From: Eubacteriaceae bacterium CHKCI004
GTDB lineage: Bacteria; Bacillota; Clostridia; Lachnospirales; Lachnospiraceae
Direction: 5' to 3'
Assembly: GCA_900016875.1 (NCBI GenBank)
Contig: FCNR01000023.1
Coordinates: forward strand, 186,001 to 250,000
Length of the DNA stretch: 64,000 nucleotides
The notes under the pieces were generated by a model. It saw only the letters and a program-made list of their open reading frames with translations, was not told the origin of the DNA and searched no databases. Below are positions 51,981 to 61,343 of this stretch, one piece after another (the stretch's first letter is position 1; every line of letters starts with the position of its first letter). The translations under genes were made by a program, and so were the position numbers.

Positions 51981-53351
51981 CTACTTCTCCGCGATCTTCC
52001 TTGCCACATAGACACCGCTGGCTGATGCATGGGACAGGGAGTGGGTCACGCCGCTTCCGTCTCCGATCACATAGAACCCTTTGTGCGTCGTCTCCAGATT
52101 CTCATCAAGTTGTACTTCCATATTGTAGAACTTCACTTCCACACCGTAGAGCAGCGTATCATCATTCGCCGTTCCCGGCGCGATCTTGTCGAGCGCATAC
52201 ACCATCTCAATGATACCGTCAAGGATACGTTTCGGCAGTACCAGACTCAGATCTCCGGGCTCCGCTGAAAGTGTAGGGCGCACAAATCCTTCTTCAATCC
52301 TCTTTGCCGTACTTCTCCTGCCGCGGATCAGATCGCCAAATCTCTGAACAAGCACTCCGCCGCCCAGCATATTGGAAAGCCGTGCAATGCTTTCACCGTA
52401 TCCGTTACTGTCCTTAAAAGGCTCAGAGAAATGCTTTTCCACCAGAAGGGCGAAGTTTGTATTCTCCGTCTGCTTTGCAGGATCTTCATAGCTGTGCCCG
52501 TTTACAGTCACAATCCCGTTGGTATTCTCATTTACAACAATACCGTAAGGATTCATACAGAACGTCCTTACCTTGTCCTCAAACTTTTCCGTGCGGTACA
52601 CGATCTTGCTCTCATAGAGCTCATCGGTCAGATGTGAGAAGATCACAGCAGGAAGTTCAACTCTCACGCCTAGATCCACCCGGTTTGACTTCGTCGAGAT
52701 GTTCAGCCTTTCACAGATTTTCTCCATCCATTTGCTTCCGCTCCTGCCTACTGAGACGATACACTTGTCACACTCATAAACCGTATCCCCGCATATCACC
52801 CGGTAACCGTCGCCGCTGGCCTCCAGATCATCCACATAGCTGTTAAAATGAAACTCAATCTTCTCTTTCAGTTCAGCGTACATATTTTCCAGTACGACAT
52901 AATTGATGTCCGTACCCAGATGACGTACCGATGCATCCAGCAGTTTCAGTTTGTTTTGCATACACAGTTTCTTGAACTTCGTACCCGCAGTGGAGTACAT
53001 CTTTGTACCCTCTCCGCCGTAGCGCACATTGATCTCATCCACATAGTGCATCAGATCAATGGCTGTGCTTTTTCCGATATATTCATAGAGCGTACCGCCA
53101 AAATCATTGGTAATATTATATTTTCCATCCGAAAATGCACCTGCTCCGCCAAAACCACTCATAATCGCACATGTTTTACAATTGACACAGCTCTTTATTT
53201 TCTTCCCGTCAATGGGGCATCTTCTTTTCTCGAGAGGATTTCCTGACTCAAATACTGCTACTTTCAGTTCCGGCGCTTTCTGCATCAGCTCATACGCCGC
53301 AAATATCCCGCCAGGTCCCGCCCCGATTATGATTACGTCATATCTGTTCAT
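51981..53351 (-). CDS. FAD-dependent oxidoreductase (NAD(FAD)-utilising dehydrogenase type)
   Basis: 456 residues. Dinucleotide loop VIIIGAGPGGIFAAYELM at the start, a CPIDGKKIKSCVNCKTC cysteine cluster at about 45-61, FGGAGAFSDGKYN, and GDGSGVTHSLSHASASGVYVA at the end. This family of FAD proteins is widespread in clostridia without a firm function. The four Cys may hold a metal. ATG with an AAGGAAAG site. Confidence 0.85.
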   Translation of the reverse strand: MNRYDVIIIGAGPGGIFAAYELMQKAPELKVAVFESGNPLEKRRCPIDGKKIKSCVNCKTCAIMSGFGGAGAFSDGKYNITNDFGGTLYEYIGKSTAIDLMHYVDEINVRYGGEGTKMYSTAGTKFKKLCMQNKLKLLDASVRHLGTDINYVVLENMYAELKEKIEFHFNSYVDDLEASGDGYRVICGDTVYECDKCIVSVGRSGSKWMEKICERLNISTKSNRVDLGVRVELPAVIFSHLTDELYESKIVYRTEKFEDKVRTFCMNPYGIVVNENTNGIVTVNGHSYEDPAKQTENTNFALLVEKHFSEPFKDSNGYGESIARLSNMLGGGVLVQRFGDLIRGRRSTAKRIEEGFVRPTLSAEPGDLSLVLPKRILDGIIEMVYALDKIAPGTANDDTLLYGVEVKFYNMEVQLDENLETTHKGFYVIGDGSGVTHSLSHASASGVYVARKIAEK

Positions 53352-53472
53352 AGTGACTCTTTCCTTCCTTATACTTTAGCAAATGTAACACACTCTGCGA
53401 AAGAGTTGTCATCTGCCTCTTTTGTTGAAAATGAGTTATTCAACTCCTTATTATATACAGGTATTTCTACCC

Positions 53473-53640
53473 TTAACCATAATATAGCATACCTGCAAAG
53501 CTTTTTCGACGTTTCTTGCAACCCAGATCACATATTTGGCTTTCGCAATTGGTAGCCTTTTTTATTGCATCAATTTTACTTTTTCTGGACATAAAACACC
53601 CCCAAGTAGGTTTTTCTATTTTTGTATCCTACTTGAGGGT
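53473..53640 (-). mobile_element. IS3-type element remnant (left end and orfA start)
   Basis: A hairpin CCCTCAAGTAGGAT / CCTACTTGGGGG (53599-53638) precedes ATG 53592, from which 39 codons read MSRKSKIDAIKKATNC, like the start of IS150/IS3 OrfA, before a stop at 53473. No other transposase part is left. The hairpin may be the old element end. Confidence 0.5.
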
Positions 53641-53760
53641 ATCATATCAAAACGGGGAATTCAAACTGTAGACACCTATGTATACAGATGTCTTAGCATG
53701 TATAAATACCTGTATCATGTTTTTCGATATTGAGATATTCCTGCCCCGGCTTAGGCAGAT

Positions 53761-54090
53761 TCATTTTTTATGTAGTACCAGATTAGGAATCGCCTGTTTT
53801 GTATGATAACAGTAAAGCCTTTCTCCGTGAGCACATACATTCCGAAATCCAGTCAGTACGATTAGAATCTTCGACAACTGACTTTCATTAATCCCATCAA
53901 AATTTATGGAAATTTTTGCCTGAATATCGTATCTGGACAGCACGTAAAATTTGGAAATATTTCCAAAGGTCAGGGCGTTAATCAATACCCACAATGGTAC
54001 ATTCCCGTACTTCGTACTAGCGTGATTAATGTAATGATAATCCGTGTTTCCTTCTGTATACCTCTTAAGGATTTTAATCAGTCTGTCGAC
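53761..54090 (-). pseudogene. Abi-like (AbiD/AbiF, Abi_2) fragment
   Basis: Open frame without a start codon: LIKILKRYTEGNTDYHYIN, YGNVPLWVLINALTFGNISKFY, and FRNVCAHGERLY, the HEPN-type RxxxxH end of Abi_2 phage-exclusion proteins, then a stop. About 110 of some 300 residues remain; the N-terminus is lost. An in-frame stop lies just before 54090. It sits beside the recombinase. Confidence 0.7.
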
Positions 54091-54149
54091 TTAAATCCAA
54101 TCAACCCCCGTTGCAATCCTCCGCTGCCAAAAAACAGACACCAATGCAT

Positions 54150-54293
54150 TTACGCATCAGCAGCTTCCGATTTAAGTTCCATGTATTTTGGGTTGCTAAG
54201 GAGGCACACAGTCTCCACATGTGTCGGCAGTCCCTGGGGAACATATTTCCCCAGCCCCGTTACTGCCTGATGAGCACATTTTTTCTGATACAT
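54150..54293 (-). CDS. 47-residue ORF after recombinase, tail-like
   Basis: ATG at 54293 with a GGAAAG site. It contains GLPTHVETVCLLSN, a phrase I associate with the C-terminus of rRNA uracil methyltransferases (HVETVxLLS), so it may be a displaced gene tail. The overlapping frame (54203-54331, beginning MELENKDILERN) is coupled to the recombinase stop by TAATG. Only one of the two can be real. Low certainty. Confidence 0.3.
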   Translation of the reverse strand: MYQKKCAHQAVTGLGKYVPQGLPTHVETVCLLSNPKYMELKSEAADA

Positions 54294-54326
54294 TTCTTTC
54301 CAAAATATCTTTATTTTCCAGCTCCA

Positions 54327-56021
54327 TTATGACACCTTTTTCCCTTTCTGATTTGCTTTATAGTCTGCTTTTGCATCGTCCACTTTCAAGTCCTGATTAC
54401 ATTTCAGAACAAAAGTCAGTTTATATGGAGAAGGATCGCCGTTTTCATCATAGCCACCGACAATTACCTTTTCCACGATGCTTTCAAACACGATACGGTC
54501 AAATTCATCCAGGATATCTTCATTTTCCAGTGTCTTCCGAAGCTGTTCCATACGCTTGCTTATATTCTTTTGCTGTCCGATATTTTCTTCCAGATAAGCC
54601 TTTTCTTCTGTCATCTGATGAAGTTTCCGCTGAAAACTCAGCTTCTTTTCATCATAGTCTTCCTGCTCTATTTTACCATCAATCAACAGATCTGTTAACC
54701 TGCTTTTTTTCGTTTCAATACTGGATATATCCTTCTCCAGCTGCTTTACCCGTTTTAATTCAGTATCATCTTTCAAGACATCTTCAATGGTACACAATAC
54801 GGAATCCAGAACATCATCAAAGTTATCTGCCAACAGTCGGAATGCATCCAGAAATGCATTTTCAATAATTACTTCATCAATCGCTTTACAATTGGGACAA
54901 TTACTGATTCCATTCTTGGTTGCATTCATGCACTGCCAGACTGGTTTTTTCGTTGTAGTCGTCTGGTGTCTTGTTCTGCGGGAAAGTTTATGACCGCAAT
55001 ACCCACACTCCAGCATACTGCTGAATGTAAATTGTCTGGTGTATCGTTCTCTGTTCCCGGTTGTCTCCATCAGCCTTGGTCTTACACGCTTCAGGCGAAT
55101 TTGCTCTGCCTTATCCCAGATTTCTCTTGAAACAATTGGTTCATGGTGGTCCCTGATATAATACCGCTCCTCTTCCCCCATATTGGCAAGCCGTCTCTTC
55201 GATATGGGATCAACCGTAAATGTTTTACCAAGAAGAACATCTCCCTTATATTTCTCATTTTTGATGATTCCCATCACTCCATGCGTATGCCATTCTACAG
55301 TTCCACACCTATTTTTGATTCCTAATTCCATCAACCTTCTAGCAATAGTTGAAGTACCGTATCCCTGCAGATACAGATCATAAATCAGACGTACTGTTTC
55401 TGCTTCCTGTTCATTCACAGTAATTGTCTTAGTCTCCCGGTCGTAATCATATCCCAGGCATCCATTGAATCCAATCAGTTCGCCCCGCTTCATTTTCATC
55501 CGTAATCCCATCTTCACATTCTCCGAAAGGGATTCCACTTCTCCCTGCGAAAGAGAACTAAGGATGGTAAGGAGCATTTCACCATTCATGTCCAGTGTAT
55601 TAATATTTTCTTTTTCAAATATAACGGCTATATTCCGGTCACGGAGCATACGCACATATTTCAACGTATCCTGTGTATTTCTGGAAAACCGGGAAATGGA
55701 TTTTGTAAGGATCATATCAATTTTCCCATTCTGACACTCCCTTATCATTTCCTGAAATCCTTCCCGTTTGTCCACTTTCGTTCCGGTGATTGCTTCATCT
55801 GCAAAAATACCCGCCAGCACCCATTCTTTGTTTTGACGTATTTTCTCTTCATAATAAGACTTCTGAGATACAAAGCTGCCAAGCTGCTCATCTCCGTCCG
55901 TAGACACACGGCAGTATGCCGCAACACGGATACGCTGAACCGGCATCCCCATACTCCGTCTTCCCACACTGTTTGTTGTTGTTTTCGTTGCTTCTAAAAT
56001 CTGAACTTGTCTCATACCCAT
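54327..56021 (-). CDS. Large serine recombinase
   Basis: 564 residues. Catalytic Ser in VAAYCRVSTDGDEQLGS, LTKSISRFSRNTQDTL with the active-site Arg pair, recombinase domain GFNGCLGYDYDRETK, zinc ribbon MLECGYCGHKL and CPNCKAID, and a coiled C-terminus (LEKDISSIETKKSRLTDLL). Integrase/excisionase of mobile elements. ATG with a GGAGGTAG site. It lies near the XRE repressor at the right end of the 34-bp-repeat interval. Confidence 0.93.
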   Translation of the reverse strand: MGMRQVQILEATKTTTNSVGRRSMGMPVQRIRVAAYCRVSTDGDEQLGSFVSQKSYYEEKIRQNKEWVLAGIFADEAITGTKVDKREGFQEMIRECQNGKIDMILTKSISRFSRNTQDTLKYVRMLRDRNIAVIFEKENINTLDMNGEMLLTILSSLSQGEVESLSENVKMGLRMKMKRGELIGFNGCLGYDYDRETKTITVNEQEAETVRLIYDLYLQGYGTSTIARRLMELGIKNRCGTVEWHTHGVMGIIKNEKYKGDVLLGKTFTVDPISKRRLANMGEEERYYIRDHHEPIVSREIWDKAEQIRLKRVRPRLMETTGNRERYTRQFTFSSMLECGYCGHKLSRRTRHQTTTTKKPVWQCMNATKNGISNCPNCKAIDEVIIENAFLDAFRLLADNFDDVLDSVLCTIEDVLKDDTELKRVKQLEKDISSIETKKSRLTDLLIDGKIEQEDYDEKKLSFQRKLHQMTEEKAYLEENIGQQKNISKRMEQLRKTLENEDILDEFDRIVFESIVEKVIVGGYDENGDPSPYKLTFVLKCNQDLKVDDAKADYKANQKGKKVS

Positions 56022-56171
56022 AAACTACCTCCATTTCTTTTACCTGCCACATTTTTCTTCTTTTCCATCTGACTTGTTTCTTATTTTGCAATATGATTTT
56101 ATCTAAAATAATAAATGTGAACGAATGTTGCATTGCTGTGTCTTCCATTGTCTTTCTCAACTTTCTACTTT

Positions 56172-56336
56172 TTATGCGATTGCCTTCCTTGGATCATCGC
56201 TGCGTTCCCCTGCAATCAGATAATTGTCCATCAGCTTCCGTCTGATTCTTTCATATTCTTTTTCTGTCAGAAGTTCCAAACGGAATAACTTTGCAAGCAA
56301 AGCTATTTTCTTTACATATTCCAGTTCTTTCCTCAT
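56172..56336 (-). CDS. Small SHOCT-like protein upstream of recombinase
   Basis: 54 residues from the ATG at 56336 with an AGGGGGGG-type site. Basic and helical; LAKLFRLELLTEKEYERIRRKLM resembles the SHOCT-type short C-terminal motif. Small genes of this type often precede serine recombinases in clostridial elements, possibly as a directionality or accessory factor. Confidence 0.6.
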   Translation of the reverse strand: MRKELEYVKKIALLAKLFRLELLTEKEYERIRRKLMDNYLIAGERSDDPRKAIA

Positions 56337-56604
56337 TTCTTCTTCCCCCCCTTTCCTCATGATTTTTCGGCATCACTCCCTTCGATTAAAAATCTTGCAT
56401 TTGTTTTGGCTTCCATTTGTACTATCTGCTGTCAGTGTTACAACTGACCTCTATCAGACCTGAATCTGAAAACTGGCAGCTTCCTCTAGGGCATACCAGC
56501 CGTTGCCGGAGTATCTTCAACGCTCGCCTGCATATAAAATACTACAGGGTCGTGGCATCCTTGTTGGCAGATCATACAGCTCATTTCATTTTCAAGGTTC
56601 AAGC

Positions 56605-56690
56605 ATTCGCTTTTATGCGAATTATATTATACTGTCATTATATTTCGCTTTTCTGTTAATGTCAAGCTCGCCATTCGCTTTTTAGCGAAT
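56605..56690. promoter_or_regulatory. Two palindromic operators between divergent genes
   Basis: ATTCGCTTTTATGCGAAT (56605-56622) and ATTCGCTTTTTAGCGAAT (56673-56690) are near-identical 18-bp palindromes 68 bp apart, in the divergent region between the SHOCT-like/recombinase genes and the XRE gene. They are probable binding sites of the XRE repressor on both promoters. Confidence 0.75.
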
Positions 56691-56757
56691 GTTTCTGTTT
56701 ACAAAACCGCATTATGAGGTTAAAATATTAATATCAATAAGAAAGCAGGGATCTGAT

Positions 56758-57333
56758 ATGACGATTGGAGATAAAATAAAAAAAATCCGGACATTCCGAA
56801 AAATGACACAGGCTGAACTTGGTACAGCCCTTGGGTGGGGTGAAAAAGGGGCGAATCGTCTTGCCCAATATGAAACCAATTACCGGGTTCCCAAAAAAGA
56901 ACTGGTAACAGAAATGGCTAAAATCCTGGATGTAAATCCATGGGCACTATACGATGCCACAACAATGGACGCTACTGAATTCATGGAGCTTCTGTTCTGG
57001 ATAGACGAATTCAATCCGTCTGCAATCAACTTATTCCAAATGGAAACTTATTCCGGAGAAAAATGCAATTCTTCCGAAGATACCGCTGTCCGTTATCACG
57101 ATAACGATAACTGGCCTGCACATCCACCTGTGGGATTATGGATTAATTATGGGCTTGTCAATAATTTCATGAAAGAATGGGTAATCCGGAAAGAAGAACT
57201 CAAATCCGGTAAAATTACAAAAGACGAGTATTTTGAATGGAAAATCAACTGGCCGCAGACCTGTGATGACTGTGGGAAACATGAACCGATGAAGCAGTGG
57301 AGAAAATTTTCTGCAGAAGTTAGCGAAACTTAG
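56758..57333 (+). CDS. XRE-family repressor of mobile element
   Basis: 191 residues from ATG 56758. The helix-turn-helix (KIKKIRTFRKMTQAELGTAL, NRLAQYETNYRVPKKE) is followed by a middle part with several Trp and a C-terminal CDDCG motif. Divergent from the recombinase, with two palindromic operators between. The end of the gene (SAEVSET) lies inside the right 34-bp repeat. Confidence 0.88.
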   Translation: MTIGDKIKKIRTFRKMTQAELGTALGWGEKGANRLAQYETNYRVPKKELVTEMAKILDVNPWALYDATTMDATEFMELLFWIDEFNPSAINLFQMETYSGEKCNSSEDTAVRYHDNDNWPAHPPVGLWINYGLVNNFMKEWVIRKEELKSGKITKDEYFEWKINWPQTCDDCGKHEPMKQWRKFSAEVSET

Positions 57334-57346
57334 CAGAACTTAAAAT
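57313..57346 (+). repeat. 34-bp direct repeat, right copy
   Basis: Matches 48807-48840 at 33 of 34 positions and overlaps the last codons and stop of the XRE gene. Candidate right end (attR-like) of the mobile segment. Confidence 0.7.
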
Positions 57347-57460
57347 CTCCCCTCATTATGTATTTGACTATTATGGCATTAAAAAGCACTGAAAATCCTA
57401 AAATGGTTTTTTCAGTGCTCTTTGCCTCGTATTTTTCAATTTATATATATCAAATAAATC

Positions 57461-57883
57461 TTAGTTTGTTTGTAATAATCGAATGGTGTTTTCATCTTTC
57501 TTGCCATCAAAGAATTTATCAATGACTTTTCCAAACACAGAATCATATCCTGCAATTTCTGCAAACAAGGTCATAGAAGAACAAAGTTTTATTCCATCAA
57601 TCCACCCCATCACCTGATACGGATTATTATTATCCAGCAAAAGTAAAGCCTGGCTTATTTCTCTGAGTCTTTCTCCAAGAACCGGATGTTTAAGATATTC
57701 CGTCGCTTCTTCTATGCTTTCTATCCCATAATATTTTGCTGTGGAACTTTGACCAAGCTGTTTTAGCTGTGGAAATATATACCATATCCAATGACTTTCT
57801 TTACGACCATTCTGAATTTCCTTTAATGCATCCACATAACTGTATTCCTGAGCTTCTACAAATCGAGTCAAATTATAATTCAT
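57461..57883 (-). CDS. DUF1810-family protein
   Basis: 140 residues. NLTRFVEAQEYSYVDALKEI, SHWIWYIFPQLKQLG, YGIESIEEATEYLKHPVLG and KFFDGKKDENTIRLL are the DUF1810 landmarks. Calpastatin-like small helical proteins of unknown role. ATG with a GGGGAG site. Just outside the direct repeat. Confidence 0.88.
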   Translation of the reverse strand: MNYNLTRFVEAQEYSYVDALKEIQNGRKESHWIWYIFPQLKQLGQSSTAKYYGIESIEEATEYLKHPVLGERLREISQALLLLDNNNPYQVMGWIDGIKLCSSMTLFAEIAGYDSVFGKVIDKFFDGKKDENTIRLLQTN

Positions 57884-57946
57884 GCCAAAATCTCCCCTTT
57901 CATAATGTCCCCTCTCTTTCTAAACCAAAATCCTCATGCAATTTCA

Positions 57947-58669
57947 TTACACCATTCCAAGCAAAGTGGCTGCATTACCAAAAGCAATCTGATCAATATA
58001 CTCTTTTTCAAAATGCTCGTATAAGTACTGCAATCCATATTTCACACTTGGCGGCCGGAATATTGTTCTATGAGCATCTGAGCCAAGAAATGTGACTCGC
58101 TTTTCTTTTACCAATTGTATTGCATTTGCTTTAATGTTTTCGTTTTCTTCATCAAATACACTATATGTATTTATCTGAAACATACATCCATTTCTTTGAA
58201 GTTCCTCTATACAGCTGTCATTTCTGAATAATTCTCCGTATCTTTCCACATGTGCCAAAACCGGGACCCAACCTTCCTCTGACAATCGTTCTGTACATTT
58301 TATGACTTCCTCTGATTCAACGGACGTTGAAAACTCTGCCAATACATACCGGGTATTATTTAAAGCCGGTATCCTGTGTTCTTTTAGACTTGTCAATATC
58401 TCATCAATCACCTGATTACCACACCGAATCTCACATCCAAAATAAATCTCCAGATCCGGCAAATAATTTACTGCCATCTCCTTAAGCTGTAAAAAAAGTG
58501 TTTCTACTTCCTGATTTCCACATTCTACAAATGCGCTGCTATGAGGTGTTGCAATTATTTTTCGAATTCCTTGTTCATATGACATGTACAGCAAAGTTTT
58601 TGACATGTCCATGTCCCAACTTCCATCATCTACCCCTGGAATGATGTGCATATGAATATCGTACATTTT
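57947..58669 (-). CDS. CpsB/YwqE-type PHP tyrosine phosphatase
   Basis: 240 residues from the ATG at 58669 behind GGGGGA. YDIHMHIIPGVDDGSWDMD, TPHSS, GCEIRC, VLAHVERYG and GSDAHRT are the metal ligands of manganese-dependent PHP tyrosine phosphatases that dephosphorylate capsule/exopolysaccharide tyrosine kinases. The start lies inside the preceding gene (44-nt overlap), so the two are translationally linked. No polysaccharide kinase is near. Confidence 0.9.
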   Translation of the reverse strand, partial: KMYDIHMHIIPGVDDGSWDMDMSKTLLYMSYEQGIRKIIATPHSSAFVECGNQEVETLFLQLKEMAVNYLPDLEIYFGCEIRCGNQVIDEILTSLKEHRIPALNNTRYVLAEFSTSVESEEVIKCTERLSEEGWVPVLAHVERYGELFRNDSCIEELQRNGCMFQINTYSVFDEENENIKANAIQLVKEKRVTFLGSDAHRTIFRPPSVKYGLQYLYEHFEKEYIDQIAFGNAATLLGMV

Positions 58670-59825
58670 CATCGGCATTTCCCCCAGACTCTGCTTCATA
58701 CTCTTCGTGCAATAATACTGGAATCTTGTATTCTCCGAATACCAAATATAATACAAGCAAAATGTCTGCAGGATTCCGAAGAAGCGGCATACCAATATCT
58801 GCCGAAGTAATCAAAAACATATCCGCTAAAATTCCCAATACTGTATATAGTAATACGGATGCCATCAAAATTTTTACAAGAGGTTTTTTGCCGGCACCTT
58901 TGATTTTCACAATCATCACAATACAATACAGTAGAGTAAGTTCCATGATTATCACAATCAATGCAGGAAGCCAGCCGTTTTGGTACTTAATCCAAAACAG
59001 CGGACATTCATATATACTTTCTGAAATCCAGCCATTTTTCAAAAATGACAAATTGCCCAGCCAGACATCTGAGAATAGGGAAATGCGGTATCCGATCCAG
59101 TTTATCTCTACCAGATTGTCTGTTGCAACCGATGTAACCGGATTTCTCAAGCTTCCTATGATTTGTAGTATTCTATCATGATCCCAGAAAAGAAATACAC
59201 AACTCATTACTGGCAATATCCCGTTTATCAGAGAATATTTATGTTTATTCAAATCAGATTGGCCCTGCACTGCAGCTATCCATGACAGAATCCCTATCAC
59301 CAGCATATATATCATTTCCACAGGATTCCTGCGGAAAAATTCTGACATAACGAGTTTATATTGAATCAACCAAATCCCCACTGTAAAAATTATATAATAA
59401 AGAACCACTTCCACTATGTAAGGCAACGGTTTGCTCTTTCTTTTCAATCCCAGCAGTCTTACAGCTAACAAATATGTAAATACAGGCCATAGAGTTAAAC
59501 ACAATCCTTTTACCGTATATCCTAAATCATATCCTAACCATGTCCTAAGTAAACAGTAAAGGATACATTCTGAAATAAAGAGGGTTCCGACATAGATTTT
59601 GTTTTTACTGATCTTCCATACAAATACACACAAAAAACCTGACAACAGAAAATAACAAAATCTCAACATGTATTTAGATCCATAACGATTACTGGCCCAT
59701 GCAATATAAGGATCCGATACCGATGTGCTTTTCAGACTCCAGACATATATCGAAACGCTGATCAAAATAGTGATGACTGCTCCCAATTGGAATAAGCGAG
59801 TTTTACCTTGCATCGTACTTTTCAT
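58626..59825 (-). CDS. SEDS-like (FtsW/RodA-type) polytopic membrane protein
   Basis: 399 residues from the ATG at 59825 with a GAGGGGAG site. About ten membrane helices. The order of loops near the end (IGYRISLFSD, ECPLFWIKYQNGWLPALIV, ITSADIGMPLLRNPADILL) parallels the glycosyltransferase SEDS proteins FtsW/RodA, but the GVPLPFISYGG motif is replaced. A diverged paralogue acting on a cell-wall or polysaccharide lipid is possible. Overlaps the CpsB-like gene. Confidence 0.55.
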   Translation of the reverse strand: MKSTMQGKTRLFQLGAVITILISVSIYVWSLKSTSVSDPYIAWASNRYGSKYMLRFCYFLLSGFLCVFVWKISKNKIYVGTLFISECILYCLLRTWLGYDLGYTVKGLCLTLWPVFTYLLAVRLLGLKRKSKPLPYIVEVVLYYIIFTVGIWLIQYKLVMSEFFRRNPVEMIYMLVIGILSWIAAVQGQSDLNKHKYSLINGILPVMSCVFLFWDHDRILQIIGSLRNPVTSVATDNLVEINWIGYRISLFSDVWLGNLSFLKNGWISESIYECPLFWIKYQNGWLPALIVIIMELTLLYCIVMIVKIKGAGKKPLVKILMASVLLYTVLGILADMFLITSADIGMPLLRNPADILLVLYLVFGEYKIPVLLHEEYEAESGGNADENVRYSYAHHSRGR

Positions 59826-60014
59826 ATAAATACTCCCCTCTGCTTTTTGACGAATCACTCTGTTCGCCTTGTTTCTGCTCAATGTTAACAGGTTTTTATA
59901 AATGCAAATCCCTGATCATACCAATTTTAGCGTTCATATTCTTCACGAAAACAGACAATATCCTAGCATAAAATAATCTAAAATTAGTGTTTTGTTATTC
60001 TGAAGCGCTTTTAG

Positions 60015-60061
60015 AAAAAACGGCTACATCACCTATATTGCCAGGTTTATAGCCGTTTTTT
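60015..60061 (-). terminator. Terminator of the AAA/membrane operon
   Basis: AAAAAACGGCTA pairs with TAGCCGTTTTTT around a 23-nt loop; both strands end in a T-run. It lies 100 bp past the last gene of the operon and in the gap to the SEDS-like gene. The rest of 59826-60161 holds no gene. Confidence 0.8.
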
Positions 60062-60161
60062 GTTTTCCATCTGTCAATGGCAGGATTCCCGCTTATTTTA
60101 AAAAAATGTTCAACTCTTTCCTGTAAAGATTTATTTTATTCATGTCATTTTCACTGTTTTA

Positions 60162-61286
60162 TTATGCCTGTACATATTCTCCTGTAAGTTCTTCCTGTTC
60201 TTTTCTGGTTGCCTGTGTACTTTGCGCCTGAGATGTATGTTCTTCCTGGGCATTATCCGTTACAAGTGCAGCGATTCTTTTCTTGATTTTCTCCCAGAAA
60301 GCATCCAGCCTTGGACCGATAGTCTCGTGATACCAAAGGGCTAATCTTTCCTTACCTTCCGTCACCTTATCACTGATTCCGGTTTTTTCGCTGATCCATT
60401 TTCCCGCCTCTAAAATAGGGGTTATTATGCTTACGCCGTGAATCATCCCAAAAATACAAGCAGTCACTGTTCCGATGATTCCCATTCCGACAACAGCCTG
60501 TACGATAATAAATATAAAAGAAGCGGTAAATACCGCAAGCTTCAATCCAATAAAAGCCATAAGTGTCAGAAGTGCGGCTCCTGCAATAAGTTTCAGCTTT
60601 TCTTTCACTTTTTCCCATGAAAGCTTCCCTAGAAGCCATTCGTGGATCGCTAACTGTGTTTCAAAAGATGCGGCAGTGGAAACACCGATTTCCTGCTCTG
60701 ATATGGCAGCCGGGATATCTTCCAGTTCCCCGGTCACTTTAAGAATGTAAATAGCTAAAGCTGTGTAAAGTTCCTGCTTTTCTTTTTCGCTTGCATCTGT
60801 TAATGCCTTTATATCCTTCTCTTTCAGTTCATCCGCAATCAGCTCTGCCGCTTCACAATCCATAGTTAAAATAGCGTATTCACAAATATATTCCTGAACC
60901 ATTCCCTTAAGTTCTCCAAGCGACAGCTTCTGAAATTTTTCATCTGACATTTCCTGACCGGAGATTTCAGCGCAAGCACTGATAATATCCAAAAGAAGCA
61001 TTCTTTGATTATTTTCATCATACCGTTCAAGCATGCTGGAAAGCTTTTCATCCGCTAAAGCTTTTAATCCTTTGCCTTTTCCAGCTTCATAATTTTCATA
61101 AAAAGACCGGATTCCTTCTTTAAGCCCTGACACAATCTTATCTCCGTCAACATCAAGACGGCTGTTCAGTGAATCTGCCAGATTCTGTTCCACACTCTGT
61201 TCCGTCTTTTCTTCATTCATCAGCTCTCTGACCAGTTTTTCGGCTTTTTCCATCTGCTCTTTTGTCCATGTTTTGTTATTCTTCAT
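60162..61286 (-). CDS. Membrane protein with long helical N-terminal domain, unknown (third gene of AAA operon)
   Basis: 374 residues. Residues 1-230 are cytosolic, acidic and helical (KEQMEKAEKLVRELMNEEK, ALADEKLSSMLERYDEN). Two to three membrane helices lie at about 232-300 (LIAGAALLTLMAFIGL and FIFIIVQAVVGMGIIGTVTA), followed by an amphipathic helix and a Gln/Thr-rich tail. No family recognised. The same layout as the next gene: helical domain, glycine-rich membrane hairpin, short tail. Confidence 0.75.
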   Translation of the reverse strand: MKNNKTWTKEQMEKAEKLVRELMNEEKTEQSVEQNLADSLNSRLDVDGDKIVSGLKEGIRSFYENYEAGKGKGLKALADEKLSSMLERYDENNQRMLLLDIISACAEISGQEMSDEKFQKLSLGELKGMVQEYICEYAILTMDCEAAELIADELKEKDIKALTDASEKEKQELYTALAIYILKVTGELEDIPAAISEQEIGVSTAASFETQLAIHEWLLGKLSWEKVKEKLKLIAGAALLTLMAFIGLKLAVFTASFIFIIVQAVVGMGIIGTVTACIFGMIHGVSIITPILEAGKWISEKTGISDKVTEGKERLALWYHETIGPRLDAFWEKIKKRIAALVTDNAQEEHTSQAQSTQATRKEQEELTGEYVQA

Positions 61287-61343
61287 CCTAAAAACCTCCT
61301 ACTTAACCTTTATTCCATTCCATACTGCATTTTCTCAAAGATA

